Assembly (NCBI GenBank): GCA_010645155.1
Contig: JAAGOF010000206.1
Coordinates: 276,900-340,899, forward strand
Length of the DNA stretch: 64,000 bases
Source: Tigriopus japonicus
Lineage: Eukaryota; Arthropoda; Copepoda; Harpacticoida; Harpacticidae
Direction of reading: 5' to 3'
Part shown: one piece after another, positions 1-11,700 of the stretch
How the letters are laid out: every line of letters starts with the position of its first letter
Numbering within the stretch: the first letter of the stretch is position 1
Position numbers and translations under genes: made by a program
The notes under the pieces: generated by a model
Databases searched by the model: none
Told to the model about the DNA's origin: nothing
What the model saw: the letters and a program-made list of their open reading frames with translations, nothing else

Positions 1-35
1 TTGAGATCGATCTTTGCGTCTAAAAAACTAGCCTC
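1..35 (+). repeat. Right arm of a palindromic MITE, cut by the window edge
   Basis: This stretch matches, with about two differences, the right arm of the 100-bp palindrome at 52749-52848 and ends in the same CTAGCCTC terminus. The left arm would lie before the window. Confidence 0.7.
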
Positions 36-69
36 AGGACTGTCAAAGGTTGTAGGCTTGAGGTCCAGG

Positions 70-590
70 AATTACTAGTGATGTCATGATTTTTGGCGGG
101 AAAAAAAGTTTGGAAGGCATGTGTTTCTGATGAGCGTGCAAGGTAGCTAAAACGAAGATTCAGGCCTGGTAGTTGGAACAATTCCTTTCTCATCTGCACA
201 ACTTGAAAGTGGAATAACAATTCTTGACATTTTTTGCAAAAACATATGTTTTGTTGCTTTTATCTTAAATTTCACAACATAAATTGAGAGGGTTCTTCCG
301 AACTTTTGAATCAGGAATGCCCGACATTGAATAACAAGATGGCCAAAGGAGATCGGTTCCTGTGGCAACTACACCTGAAAGCAAATAATTTGTTTAATTA
401 AAGGCTTCCAATTTCTTCTTTTGTTTTTAAATTACTTTGCAATACTTTTCAACATACATTATCATGCCATTGCTTTTAAATGCACTATTTTTCGAAAATC
501 TGACCCTTGAAAACTGAGACATTTTTTGGCAAGCTTAGACTGCTAATGGCAGCAGGTCTGTAATATTATACGGTAATCACTCCCATTTTA
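70..590 (+). repeat. Dispersed repeat A, copy 1
   Basis: A repeat of about 520 bp, found again at 26065-26580 in the same orientation and, reversed and interrupted, at 46483-49010. Shared landmarks are a TGGCGGGAAAAAAAGTT block near the start, a CTGCACAACTTGAA block, and a GATACGGTAATCACTCCC-like block at the end. No coding frame is convincing. Superfamily not identified. Confidence 0.75.
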
Positions 591-1179
591 AGGACCTTCC
601 TCAAAAAAGTGCAATCCAGAGTTGGGATTCTTGTTTCTGAATAGAAACTGCAATGTGTGTAACGTTTTCAAAACAGAAACATTCTTGTGACACCGTTTCT
701 CAGCTCAGGACCAAATGTGTGAGAATGAACCGTCAGTAAAATGTCAGCTTGTGTCACTACAAAGAAATATAAGCATTTAGGAAAAAACCTGACGTTTTCC
801 CAAAAGCTGGCACGAAAAACCACTCACCATGTGGCAACTATGTCTCAATCTTACCACCACAAGAAGCACTGATTTGGTGGAACAAACAAACATGTTATTC
901 ACGGTTCATTTTCCTCATAGGGCTAGTGAAGTCTTTATCCCCAAAATGTCCGTGGGATAGAGCTTTTTCAATGTTATACTCTGGAGTACATGTGCTAAAG
1001 TACATATATTCACGTGAGGTGGATTGAACATATGCCCTCGAATAGTAACGTAGACATCCTGAAGATTTGGAGCACCTCTTTTTCCCCTTTGGTTTTTGAA
1101 TCGGACATTGATTTTTTTGTTGGGTTGCGGATTTTTTAATACCGCTACAAGGCGCGGGATTCCCTGTAAAGGATTGGAA
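591..1179. other. No gene recognised
   Basis: AT-rich sequence without a supported feature. The long minus-strand open frame covering 915-1439 is antisense to the transposase relic that follows and is not accepted as a gene. Confidence 0.5.
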
Positions 1180-1705
1180 ACGGTTTTATTTTGGGGGGTA
1201 TACAGGGGTGGGCGCCCTAAAGTGAACAGCACTTCACCAACCACTAGGTCCTGGCTGTCATTGGGTCCGATAGGCAAAAGTGTGACCTCGTGTTCCTTGA
1301 GGACGGCGAAAGGCTTGATGCCAACACCTACATCAAGTACCTGACTGAGAGGGTGTTCCCCTGGGCGCGTGCCACCTATGGAGACAGGTTGGTGTGGCAG
1401 TAAGATGGTGCTAGCTGCCAAACCGCGAATAACACTCAAGATTTTTTGAGGTCAGAGACTCCGGACTTCTTTGACAAGTGGTCTTGGCCTCAGCACTCCC
1501 CTGACTGCTCGCCTCTGACTTTGGGATGTTTGGGCGGTTGAAGGGCAAACTCTCTGGCATCCGTTACACGACCAAAGACCAACTTCAGACAGCTATTGTT
1601 AATGCCTGAGCCAGTCTTGAGCCAAGCTTCATCAAGGCTTGTGGCAGCAAGTTCCGCACAAGATTGGAGGAGGTTATCTTGGCCCATGGCGGCCATATTG
1701 AGTGA
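1180..1705 (+). pseudogene. Mariner/Tc1-type transposase relic, C-terminal half
   Basis: Read on the plus strand in shifting frames, this is the C-terminal part of a DDE transposase. A VLFWG block near 1179 corresponds to the family's V(M)VWG. A LEDGERLDANTYIKYL stretch begins near 1296 and is followed by W-Q-stop-D-G-A at 1395-1412, the usual WQQDGA box carrying the second catalytic Asp. The Gln codon has become TAA (1401-1403). A WPQHSPDCSPL box follows (usual SPDLNP), and the end reads FRTRLEEVILAHGGHIE then TGA at 1703-1705. The last block is out of frame with the Asp box, so there is at least one indel as well as the stop. No N-terminal DNA-binding half and no terminal repeats were found. 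It is a dead copy. Confidence 0.8.
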
Positions 1706-2348
1706 TTTGAGTTCGGAATGGCCTATTTATAAAGTTTTTTTTCTAAAAATTACAAAGTGTTCAGTTTCGGGCGCCCACCCATGTATTTTGCTTGCTGGAA
1801 CAAACATTTTGGTTTGAAAAATTGCTTTCAACAACTTAAATTTTTTTTATGCACAAATGCTCCTTTTGAACATCAAAAGAGCCTTTTATTCCATATGATC
1901 TAAAACAATTGCCTCAGAGTCATGACCTTCTTCATTGACTAACGATTTTGGTTATACCTTTGTTACATCATTGCCAAAAGCGATCAACCAGTGAGACCTT
2001 TCTAGATGGTCCCTCTTTGTCCTTGAATTGTCAAATTTTCCTTAAAATACCGTTTCTACCCACCTAAACCTAGGAGGGTATGAAACTTGTCACCCGGAAG
2101 CCCTTGAACGTCCCTCCATCAAAAAGATGGGCGGACCTTCTTTCCCTTTTTCCGAGCCTCTAAATTGGTTTCTGAAAGAGCCTTCGCTCTCTCTGAAGGG
2201 TTCCATTTATTCTCTCTGTTCTCTTGGAAATTTATGCGGAGCGCTCAAAGGTTGCTTGCTTTCTCTGGACTTTTGAATCCCTTTCAATAGCTTGTTGATC
2301 CTCATTTCGGCAAGATCAAAGTGAAAACAGTCATTGCTAAGTTTCGCA
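1706..2348 (+). other. Upstream region and presumed 5' UTR of the GPCR gene
   Basis: Lies between the transposase relic and the first coding exon. An in-frame TGA at 2322-2324 precedes the ATG at 2349. I see no clear TATA box or initiator. Confidence 0.4.
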
Positions 2349-2785
2349 ATGGCCGAACGCGAGGTATTTCCAATGAAGAAACTCAATTTAAAGACCAAGG
2401 GCAAGAATACCAAAGGAACTGGCGAAGCCTCGCATCCAAGTCCAAGGTGCAAGCCTTCAAGGCTCAAAGAGACAACCAAGTTTTATCTACACCTTCTGGC
2501 AATTTGGACCATATTTTGTGTTCCTGGAAACGTCGTCACTCTGATAATGTATCTGAAAAGTGGCGATAATAGAAGCATCGAGAGTGATACCAACTTGGAT
2601 GAGTTCAATGCCACAGTGAGAGCTTTTGAAACGAATCGCCACGTGTTGTTGGAGGAGTTTTGTCAAGATTCTGTCGATGACACCCACGTGGCAATTAATG
2701 AGCATGACGAACTGACTGGAGCGTTCCTAAATTGCACCCTGGATTTGAATTCTACATCCCACCTTCATCATCACTCGCTTCTGAG
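2349..2785 (+). CDS. GPCR exon 1: N-terminal segment
   Basis: Codes residues 1-145 plus two bases. Residues 1-44 are basic and 45-69 are strongly hydrophobic with no obvious cleavage site. Three N-glycosylation sequons (NAT, NCT, NST) follow. The donor is AG|GTATGT. The exon ends in AG and exon 2 begins with G, completing an Arg codon. This phase match is the main reason for linking an exon 5.9 kb away to the receptor; it could still belong to another gene. Confidence 0.6.
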
Positions 2786-5700
2786 GTATGTAATTGCCTT
2801 ATGAAGAATGGTTTTGCATCATCATTTGATGAGACCTCATATTGAGGGAGAAAAGATGGACGGAAAAAGACTCATCATTAGAAATGAAGCGTACAAAACA
2901 CGTCTCATTGCCAAGATCAATCGAACATTTTGATCTATTCTTTTTGAGTACTTATTTTGCATTCCTAAAAACATTTTTCCGAGATGATATCTGAACTTCG
3001 ATGAATTGATGATTAATATTGACACCATATCAGAGCGAATCATTCATTTGTATTTAGCTCAAACATAATTTGCTCAAAAAAATATATGCTAATGATTAGC
3101 TTTGAATCACTAATTTTAACACAGTGCAAACAGACTTTTTAGTAATGAAGAATCATTTTGACCATTGCAGTCCAAGGGCGTGAACAGTGGATGATATTTT
3201 TCTTTTTTATATCCATTTTTTTTATCCGTCTTTTTTCATATCTTTTTTTTACATCCATATTCGTGCATGGATGGGTTGACTTTGCACTGGCTGATAAACC
3301 GAAATTATCAAAGTGAGATGGAGAGTACGAAAAACGAACAAAAAATATGTTAAATGCCATAGTCAAAAAGCTCGAATACATCAAAAACGCTATGCTCAAA
3401 TAAAGTCTCAATATAAAAAAGGCAGCTTATGTACTCAGACCACACTTGAGCTTGGCTATTGTGACTTTATTTTCGTATATATTCGAGCTGTATTGAATTA
3501 GTGCGTGCAATAAACATCCCACTCAATGTTTTCTGCTCTCGGAAAACTGGCTTTTGGAAAACGTGCTCTTTCAAAAATTCAGGAAAAGATTGGACAATTT
3601 TCGGTTCATGTTTCAGCGAATAATAACAACCATCAAGCACTACCACGGTGAATGATCAGCAGTAGTGGTGATTGTTGTAAACATTGAGTTCCTTTGTGCA
3701 TATCAAAAATTTCCTTATATTTGTTGAAATTATTAAACGCGCATTTATTGAAAGGAAAAGCTGGAAAGTTATCCCATTACATCAGTAAAAATCAAATTAC
3801 ACTTTTTTCCTGAGGAAAATCATGCTACAACATTTTTAAAGTAAAACCCAACACTTTTTAGTTGTTTTTCAACGTGCCCAATTCATGATGGGCCATCGTA
3901 AAAATCTAGTAACACTTGATTATTTAGGCATTGCATTCAATACCCATTTCTTCAAAAATAAGAATTCACCTTTAGCCTCTTATGCATACGACGAAGCCTT
4001 TCAAAAAGAGCCATCTTACGGTACATGAAAAACCCTTGCAGTCTTCATCTTTTAGGACACTAATATGAATGAAAGAAAGGGTTTTTATAAGGACTCTTTT
4101 TTATCAATAAAGCACACTTGACTTGAACACATTAATATAAACAACGGGATTTATTGTACAATTGCTAAATACAATGTTAATCAATTTCAATCGGGATTGT
4201 CTTATTACTCCATGTGAAAGAACGAATGTAACGGAAACCCTCAAACATATAAATGAATGCATGAATGAGTGGATGGATAGATAGATGAGCAATTGATTGT
4301 AAATGGAGAAGACAGGCTGGCTTGGACCCAATTCAGAGGTCACGGTGCTTCAAATGTTAACCTAGCGTTTCTATGACTTTTGAAGCATCCAAGATTAAGC
4401 CATTTTCACTTGTCAAAGTTTTAATGGGTTACTTTTTTTTATTGAGAGAGCCTCTTAATTGTTGAGTTGTAATTGGAACAAAACGTACAGAGAAGAGCAC
4501 TTAAAGATAAAGTGACTTAAAAAGATGTTCAAAGCATTTCAAGTCTAAACTTAAAGAGATGAACGATGCTGAAAGGACTTAATTCATCTAACCTGACCTA
4601 AGTGCTTGATGGTACCCTATTCATTTTAAAAACATAGCGGAGTTTTCCACAATATCAAAGGTCATTGAATACTCAATGTCTCAACTGAACTCAGTCTTGA
4701 ACTGAAGAATACAGCAATTAACGGAGTATTTCATTTTTTTTCATTCAGCAAGCAGTTTGAGGTTTCAGAGACAGTCAATGTTCTGATTCAAGAATGATTT
4801 GATTTATAATTAGGAGAGCCCAATGGAAATCAAAAAAAAGAAGCTCCAGCAGAACGTGAAACAAGATCAAATATTCAACAAGGAAACGTACACAATGCCC
4901 TTTTCCAGATCAGTTCTCAATTTATTTGTAGATATAACAACAAGGGCTTCCATGTGGCAAAAAAATCTGCAAAATGAAAAAAAGTATCACAAACAAAGCA
5001 TTCCGTTGAAAGAATCCAACAAAACCATTCCATTATTATTGATGTTTTCACTGATAAAAAACGTTCCTTACTGTAGCCTTGTAATGACATTTTTGTGTTT
5101 TGAAGTCCTAAGCAACAATTTCTATGAGGGTTAACACCAATTTTGTTCTAGACTTTCATCTTTGAAATTGAAGATAACCACACCAGTCCAAACAAACAGC
5201 AACATTTTTTAACTCAATTCAATCTGTGTAAAGATATTTCAGAGGCAGATATTTATTCATTTGCGGATTATGAATACCACCACAAGTGGCACACTCGTTA
5301 TGCTGTTGCAGATTTTTTTTTCAAATATTTTCCATTTCCAACTATAAATACTAATGTGGGTAATGTGATTGATCAAGATTATTGACGTTAGATTTCCCAA
5401 AAAGAAAAAGAAGGCCCAAGTTTGCCAAAAATGTTCAGGAGAGGTTTCACATTCATAAAACTTTAAAACAATTATTAGAAATTCAAACCACTTATTGTGA
5501 AAGCTTTTGGAGTATTGTAAGATAGGTTGCCCAGAATTCCATTACATTTCTATTCCAGTCGACTCAAACCCACTCTCCCTGAAATATGACCAATAGGCTA
5601 ATTAGTTTGTAACTTTTACCATTTATTTCGGCGGCTGGTGTCAACGTTCAAAATATGTCCTGAAGCTAGTGCTAGTATTAAAATTAGATGAGGCACATCA

Positions 5701-8700
5701 AGTTGACACATATGTCAAAAATTATTTGACTTTTTTCATTTCCCTATCTGTAATGGACAAATATCATGATTAATATACCATGCTCATTAGCCGTAATACA
5801 CGTACTTTTTGTTTGGAAGATTTTTCTCGTCGATTTCTGGTTAGTTGTGGTGAGAGAGGTCGATACAATATTTTTGCGGCGATCGTCGGATTTCTTGATG
5901 GTCATGCATAGGGACAGGAACTTAAGATGAATAAACTTATTCGTCTTTTTTCGTTTTTTTGGAAATAGATGATAGTGATCCACACAGATAAGATTTATTT
6001 TGCCTTTTTGCACTTTTCACCTTTATTTGCACTTTTTATTTACAAAATTGGCCTAGATTGACAAATTGTAAGAAAAATTAAGGTTTTGAGGATCTAGGAA
6101 GTTTTAGTTTCAAGATCAAATTTTGAACTTGTCTAAAAAGCTTCCATTTGCAATCAAACACTCTCAGCACATTGAAGAAATATACGCATTTCAGGCACAA
6201 ACCTCACCGTTTATTTTCCATCTTGGCTTTTACAATAGAATCTCATCCCCTGACTAAAGAATCTCATTGCATGCAACCAACAAATATTAAACTCACAGAA
6301 ACTCAAGTTATGGTAATGGAAGGATCTGATAAATCATGTGGATTGTAGGCTTAGGTTTGAGTGCCTACTAAGATTGCTATTTATAAAAAGGCCCTTACAA
6401 ACTTGAAAACTTTAAGCTAAGGATATGTCCGTGTAGAAGTACACGGTGCTTAACTAACTTGAAGACATCATTTTTAAGTTCCGAAGAGCCAGTTTTAGGT
6501 GTATAGACAATGCCACATTTGAAAATGAGTTCTGGTAATTAGGTCACGGCCAAATACTGAAGAAATGTCACTTAAAACATGTTTGAAACACATTTATGAA
6601 TGTTTTCTTCTTATAAATGACTACTCCAGTTCAATTAAGCGCCGTGGGTACTCTGACTATGAATGACACTTTAAGTTCAAATGCAAGTTATTTACTCTTT
6701 TTTCGACATTTATTTGTACTTTTAACCTTTTTCTGCACTTCGTTTTGCACTTTTGGGTCCATTTTTGCAACTTTTGGGAATTTAAAGGGCATATTTACTT
6801 GCACTTTGCATTTTCAGTGTATACAGGGTTGACACTTATTGATGGCCACTTTAGGGGCAATAGAAAGTATGGCTCCACTTTAACCGTTTTGTTTCTTGAG
6901 GAAGATGAGGTTTTCTTCCAACTAGGATTTTGGGCTTGCAATTGTATTTTGTTGCGTGTCATTTCAATTACATACAAAAATGACAAGCCAGAGAAAATTT
7001 GTATGAGTGTAATTTTCGGTGGGTTATCTTTGTTGAAAATAAGTTGCACGATAAATTTCCCCGTAGGAGCCCTTGGGCATGGATAAGAACATGACAGCGA
7101 TGAAATAATTGGGAAATCCTCCAAGAGCAAAATTCATAATTTTAAGTTGATTTGTACTGCTTAGTTTGCTAGTATGTCTCACTTTTTTAAGAATTCACCA
7201 AAAATGAAGTCTATGAGCCTCAATTAGAACTGAAACAGACACTGTTTGTGTACTAAGGTCCGTACATAGCCCGTCGACCCGGTGCACACACAGCATATAT
7301 TCGACACACATAGCAATTCCAATGTTTGTTTCGTTGTTCTACGCCGTTTTCCGTATCAGGTTTTGGTTCTCCATTTGTGGGCATGATGAACATCTTTCAA
7401 CTTCCTGTGGAGAAAGTTTATAAAGAGAATCGAATCAGGGATCTGTTTGCCAGGATGCCATCCCAGGATGGTCGATGCGACCATTACGCCAAATCATATC
7501 GGTTCATTGAATTTTATTCATGTTTTAGGTATAATGATTTACGGTATTTAGGTATCTCATCAAGCCACGTCCCCTTTCCCGTAAGTTTTATGTTTCGACG
7601 CTATGAATTAACAAGGGAAGTAAAAGAAAGCTGTAGTACACAGCTTTTCTTATTGAATTTGGCAATGATATGGGTATTTACCAAATAACTTGTTTTTGTT
7701 GAACCAATCAAGTGAATAGTATGAACTACATTTGAACTACCATGCTTAATAATAAGCTTAATAAGATTTTACAAAACAGACTACTTTTTGATTACAGAAC
7801 AGGTGGATGCTTGGCAATTTTTTTTCAAAGGTTGCATTTAAATGCACTTTAAAGTCCAAATGCCATATTTCCATTCGACAAGCCATAATGTAATTTTGTT
7901 TTTACCATCGGCACAATTTCTAATGCAAAGAAGCCATCACTGGATTGCAAGGATTCTCATAATCCTTTGCAAATGAGTCTGAGAAAAAAAATAACTTAAA
8001 TAAGATAACAAATCCGAAATGAAAAAAAGGATGAAAATATGCAAATGCTCCTTTAAGCCATCTCTCGGTAAACTAGTATCTCCCACCTTTTTCTTAATCA
8101 TCCAGAAGTATCTCAAGTTTCATTTCAGAGTCTACTTTACGTAGCTACAGATTGCATTCGTTTTGGGAAAGAACCAAAGTAATCACGGTACCTTGTGCGA
8201 TTGCCTTACCCAAGAAGCACTGAAATCATGGAGTGGGAGGCTAGCACTGAGAATTATGATTTCCAGTAGAAACGAGTCAATAATGCTCTTCTGCAAATGA
8301 GACCTTTCTTTTGTCGAGTAGACTACATACTTCAATTTTTAGGTCAATCAAACGTCGGAGTCAAAAGTTATGCTCTCTCAAAGCTCAGTGCAAATCCTAC
8401 CGAGAATGAATGATCTAGCCATTTTGTGGTAATCGTTTTAGCATAAAAGGGCGAGTTCATTCATTCTATGCTCTCTTCAGTACATAAGTTTGAGAAGGCA
8501 TAACTTTTCACTCCGGCATTCGATTGGGCTGAAATTTGAAATACGTGTTCTACTCAATGCAAGCCAGGTCTCATTTGCAGAAGAACGCAAATGGTTTGTT
8601 TCTACTGGAAATCATAATTCTCATTGCTAGCCTCCCACTCCATGATTTTCGTGCTTCTTGCCTCACCCAAGCCATTCCTTTAAATGCTAGTCTTTTTCAG

Positions 8701-11700
8701 GGCGTCTTGTGATGTTATCGAAGCTCTGTGTTTATCGAATTACACTCACTTGAATCCGATCATTGATTGCATCAACCAAAAGCAACACCAAATGGAAGCC
8801 AGACACTTCAAGTGCTACGAATCTTTGGTGGAATACGGGCCCATTCGAGCTCGGGTGAAGTTTTGGTTGGAAGGCATCGGAATCCTATGCGTGGGTATTT
8901 TTGGTCTCTTTGCCAATATTCTGACGTGCATCATCCTCAAAGACATGAAAAGCAATACCAGCTTCAACAAACTACTAATGAGGTGGGTCGTTCGACAACA
9001 TGATTGTGTTTGTTCATCTTGGGGGGAGAGTTATGTTTGGGCAAAGAGTCCTTCCCAATATTCCTCTAAGCCTTGTTAAGGTCATGGAATATGGGATCAT
9101 TTTTAGAGACCTTTAAAAGCCTAGAATCTAACTTAAAAAAATTTCAGTGTCTGAGTTATCCTAACCACTTTATTTCATAGACTTTAGATTGCAAGTATCC
9201 AAAAAAAAAACTCATTCGCTCAGAAGGCAAACTTGGCACAAAGTGATGACTGTTTTTGATAAATTTTATTTGCTATGTACAGTAATTATTAGACCACGGA
9301 AAATAATTTCACTTTGCTGTGGAGCAGAAATCCCAGGTGTTTTACAGTGTAGGGTCAGCTGATGGTTATCTTCAGCTGACCTTACTCCACGAAACGTCTG
9401 GGATTTCTGCTCCACAGCAAAATAAAATTATTTTCCCTGGTCTAGTATTAATGGAAACTGAGGTGGGGATTAACCCCACTTCAATGCGAAACAAACATGC
9501 ATGTTTATGCAAGAACACAAAATATCGTGTTCAATTTGTGCGTTGAATAAGCATCTTATTACGAACTAGAGGGAAAACTTGAGGGATTTATGAAATTTCC
9601 TGCTTCAAATTTGCTCCAAAAATATTTGAATATTCTCCAAGACGTAGTTAGGCAAAAAGCGTACAAACTTATGGCGTTCAAATGAAGAGTTCAGCACGGA
9701 AGATTTCACGAATATTTTGAAGATGCCACCCACTTTTTTCATGAACAGCTTAGCGATGCATATTTTCGCTTTCGTCTTTCCCATTGAAGCTTGGGTGTCC
9801 CTTGAGACCGATTTAGAACAAAATTATAACCTCTTCAAACATACCTTTGTTACCTTGGTCGTTCTAAGGGTTTAAGCAAAATTGCAAGACTAAAATTTGC
9901 AACGACACATCAGAGCTCCTCAATGCATTTAGTCTTCATGGCCTGAGATCGAGTTCCTTGGAGGTAAACAACATAAATAGGTTTAGAAACTCAATCGTAC
10001 ACCGCAGCAAATTAACTTGATGAAAAACATTAGTGACGGACCGAAAGATCTCTTAACCGAAACCGAAAGGAGCTGTTCATAAAGTGTCCATTCATAATTC
10101 ACCTTAAATTCTTGTTGCTCATGAATTCGAAGTTGGGTAATCGAGTATTTTAAAAAGATCCGAATAATCAGTGCCAAAGGTTTTTGGACTAAAAATATTC
10201 AATTTTATCGTCAAATTCCATTCATCTTTGTGCATTTGTTCTTTGAGTTTCTGTGGGATTAATGAAACCGGCATTCGGCGAGAGTTTCGGCCGAAATATC
10301 GACAGAATCTGATTTTGGAACATCACTTAAAAATTTTGAAAGCCAAACCATGATGGACCAATAGATACAAACATAAAGAAAACCAAATCAGTAGTTTTTA
10401 AACTTAAGACGTAATTGAGAAAGCATGAAATTTCATCAGTCCTTTGGTCTTGTCATTTATAAAGGGTTAATTACATGGAGGAAAGCTTTCCAAATATTCC
10501 TATGTGGGAAATAAATGACTTTCGAGGAAACGTTACACGAAGAGCATGTAACGCTTTTCTACAGTTGTCAAAATTCGGAGAAAACTGCCTCTGTAATTGA
10601 TTACTAGTTATCTCGTTATGGATAGGTCATATGATGATAGATTTTAAACTCAATCTAATTTTAAATGTGCAGACTCATTTAATGGTAAATCTTGACATTT
10701 CGTTGGTAACAAATGAAACAGTCTCCAAACAGCTTTGTCAACCGCTAATGCTTTGCATTAAGCGCTGAATTGAAAAGGGTTTTGGCGACATCCCTTGGTT
10801 AAATGTCATTTTTCACATTAAGTTTTCACTATTAATGGTAGTCCCCAAATGGCAAGGAACCACAACCCCGGAAAACGCTTTGAAAATAGAAGTAATGTCT
10901 GTTGTATGCCGTAATGTGGTTGCTTTTGCACCTGAATAGGTATCAATATTTTATAAGTGTACTAGTAAAGTCAGCATAAGTGCTCGAGTGACTTTTTCTA
11001 CATTTTTTTTCAGCGCAGTAACCATATTTTCTTTAACAACAGTGTTTTCATGGTTAAAAAAGACGTTTCTGGCTTATTGAAGAACTCTTTAGAGTCCTTG
11101 GCATACTTTCCGAAGGATGAGTACAGCAAGCAAAATCAGTGAGACCCACAAACACTTGATATACCGTATACGCACTGTGCAGGGTAGTCCATGATTAACG
11201 TCCCCTTCACTTTAGTAATAATCTATGACATGTGATGTCAAAGCAATTTTTTTTTTGAAAAAAGAAGAGGAAAAGTAGAGGTGTTTGGCCATCACATTGT
11301 TTCAAATGTCGAATCAATTTTGCAATATGCAGTCACAACTAAGATGATTTATTAGAATATAGCGTGTGTAATTCAAGTGGGAGAGCCACCAATGGATACA
11401 AAATCATAGTTTCTAAACAAGTCAACCAGTTTCGCCAAGACTTGATATGAGTATATCACAAGATGTTTCCTTAACCGGTATTTCTTCAATGTTAGTGTTT
11501 CGAGTAGTTTTGTGATTGGGGTGGAACACTAACTACGGATGACCCTGTACACTCAAGAAGACCCCCTTGACATGTTTATGCCAAGAATGTAAACTTACGT
11601 ACTTGGCTCTAATACTACATTGTACTTCGATGAAACGTACTATAATAATGATCTTGGAATTGGTAGGTTTCGATTCATTATGGTTCCCTTGTTGTTCCCA

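Noticed and set aside
915..1439. Minus-strand open frame of 174 codons
   Set aside because: It runs antisense over the mariner-type transposase relic; its composition is a shadow of that coding sequence.
7326..7688. 120-codon frame in GPCR intron 1
   Set aside because: Its possible splice sites do not fit the phases of exons 1 and 2, and no family is recognised.
10027..10326. Possible hAT-like element starting TAGTGACGGACCG
   Set aside because: The proposed right end (AACATCACTTA) is a poor mirror and no 8-bp duplication is visible.
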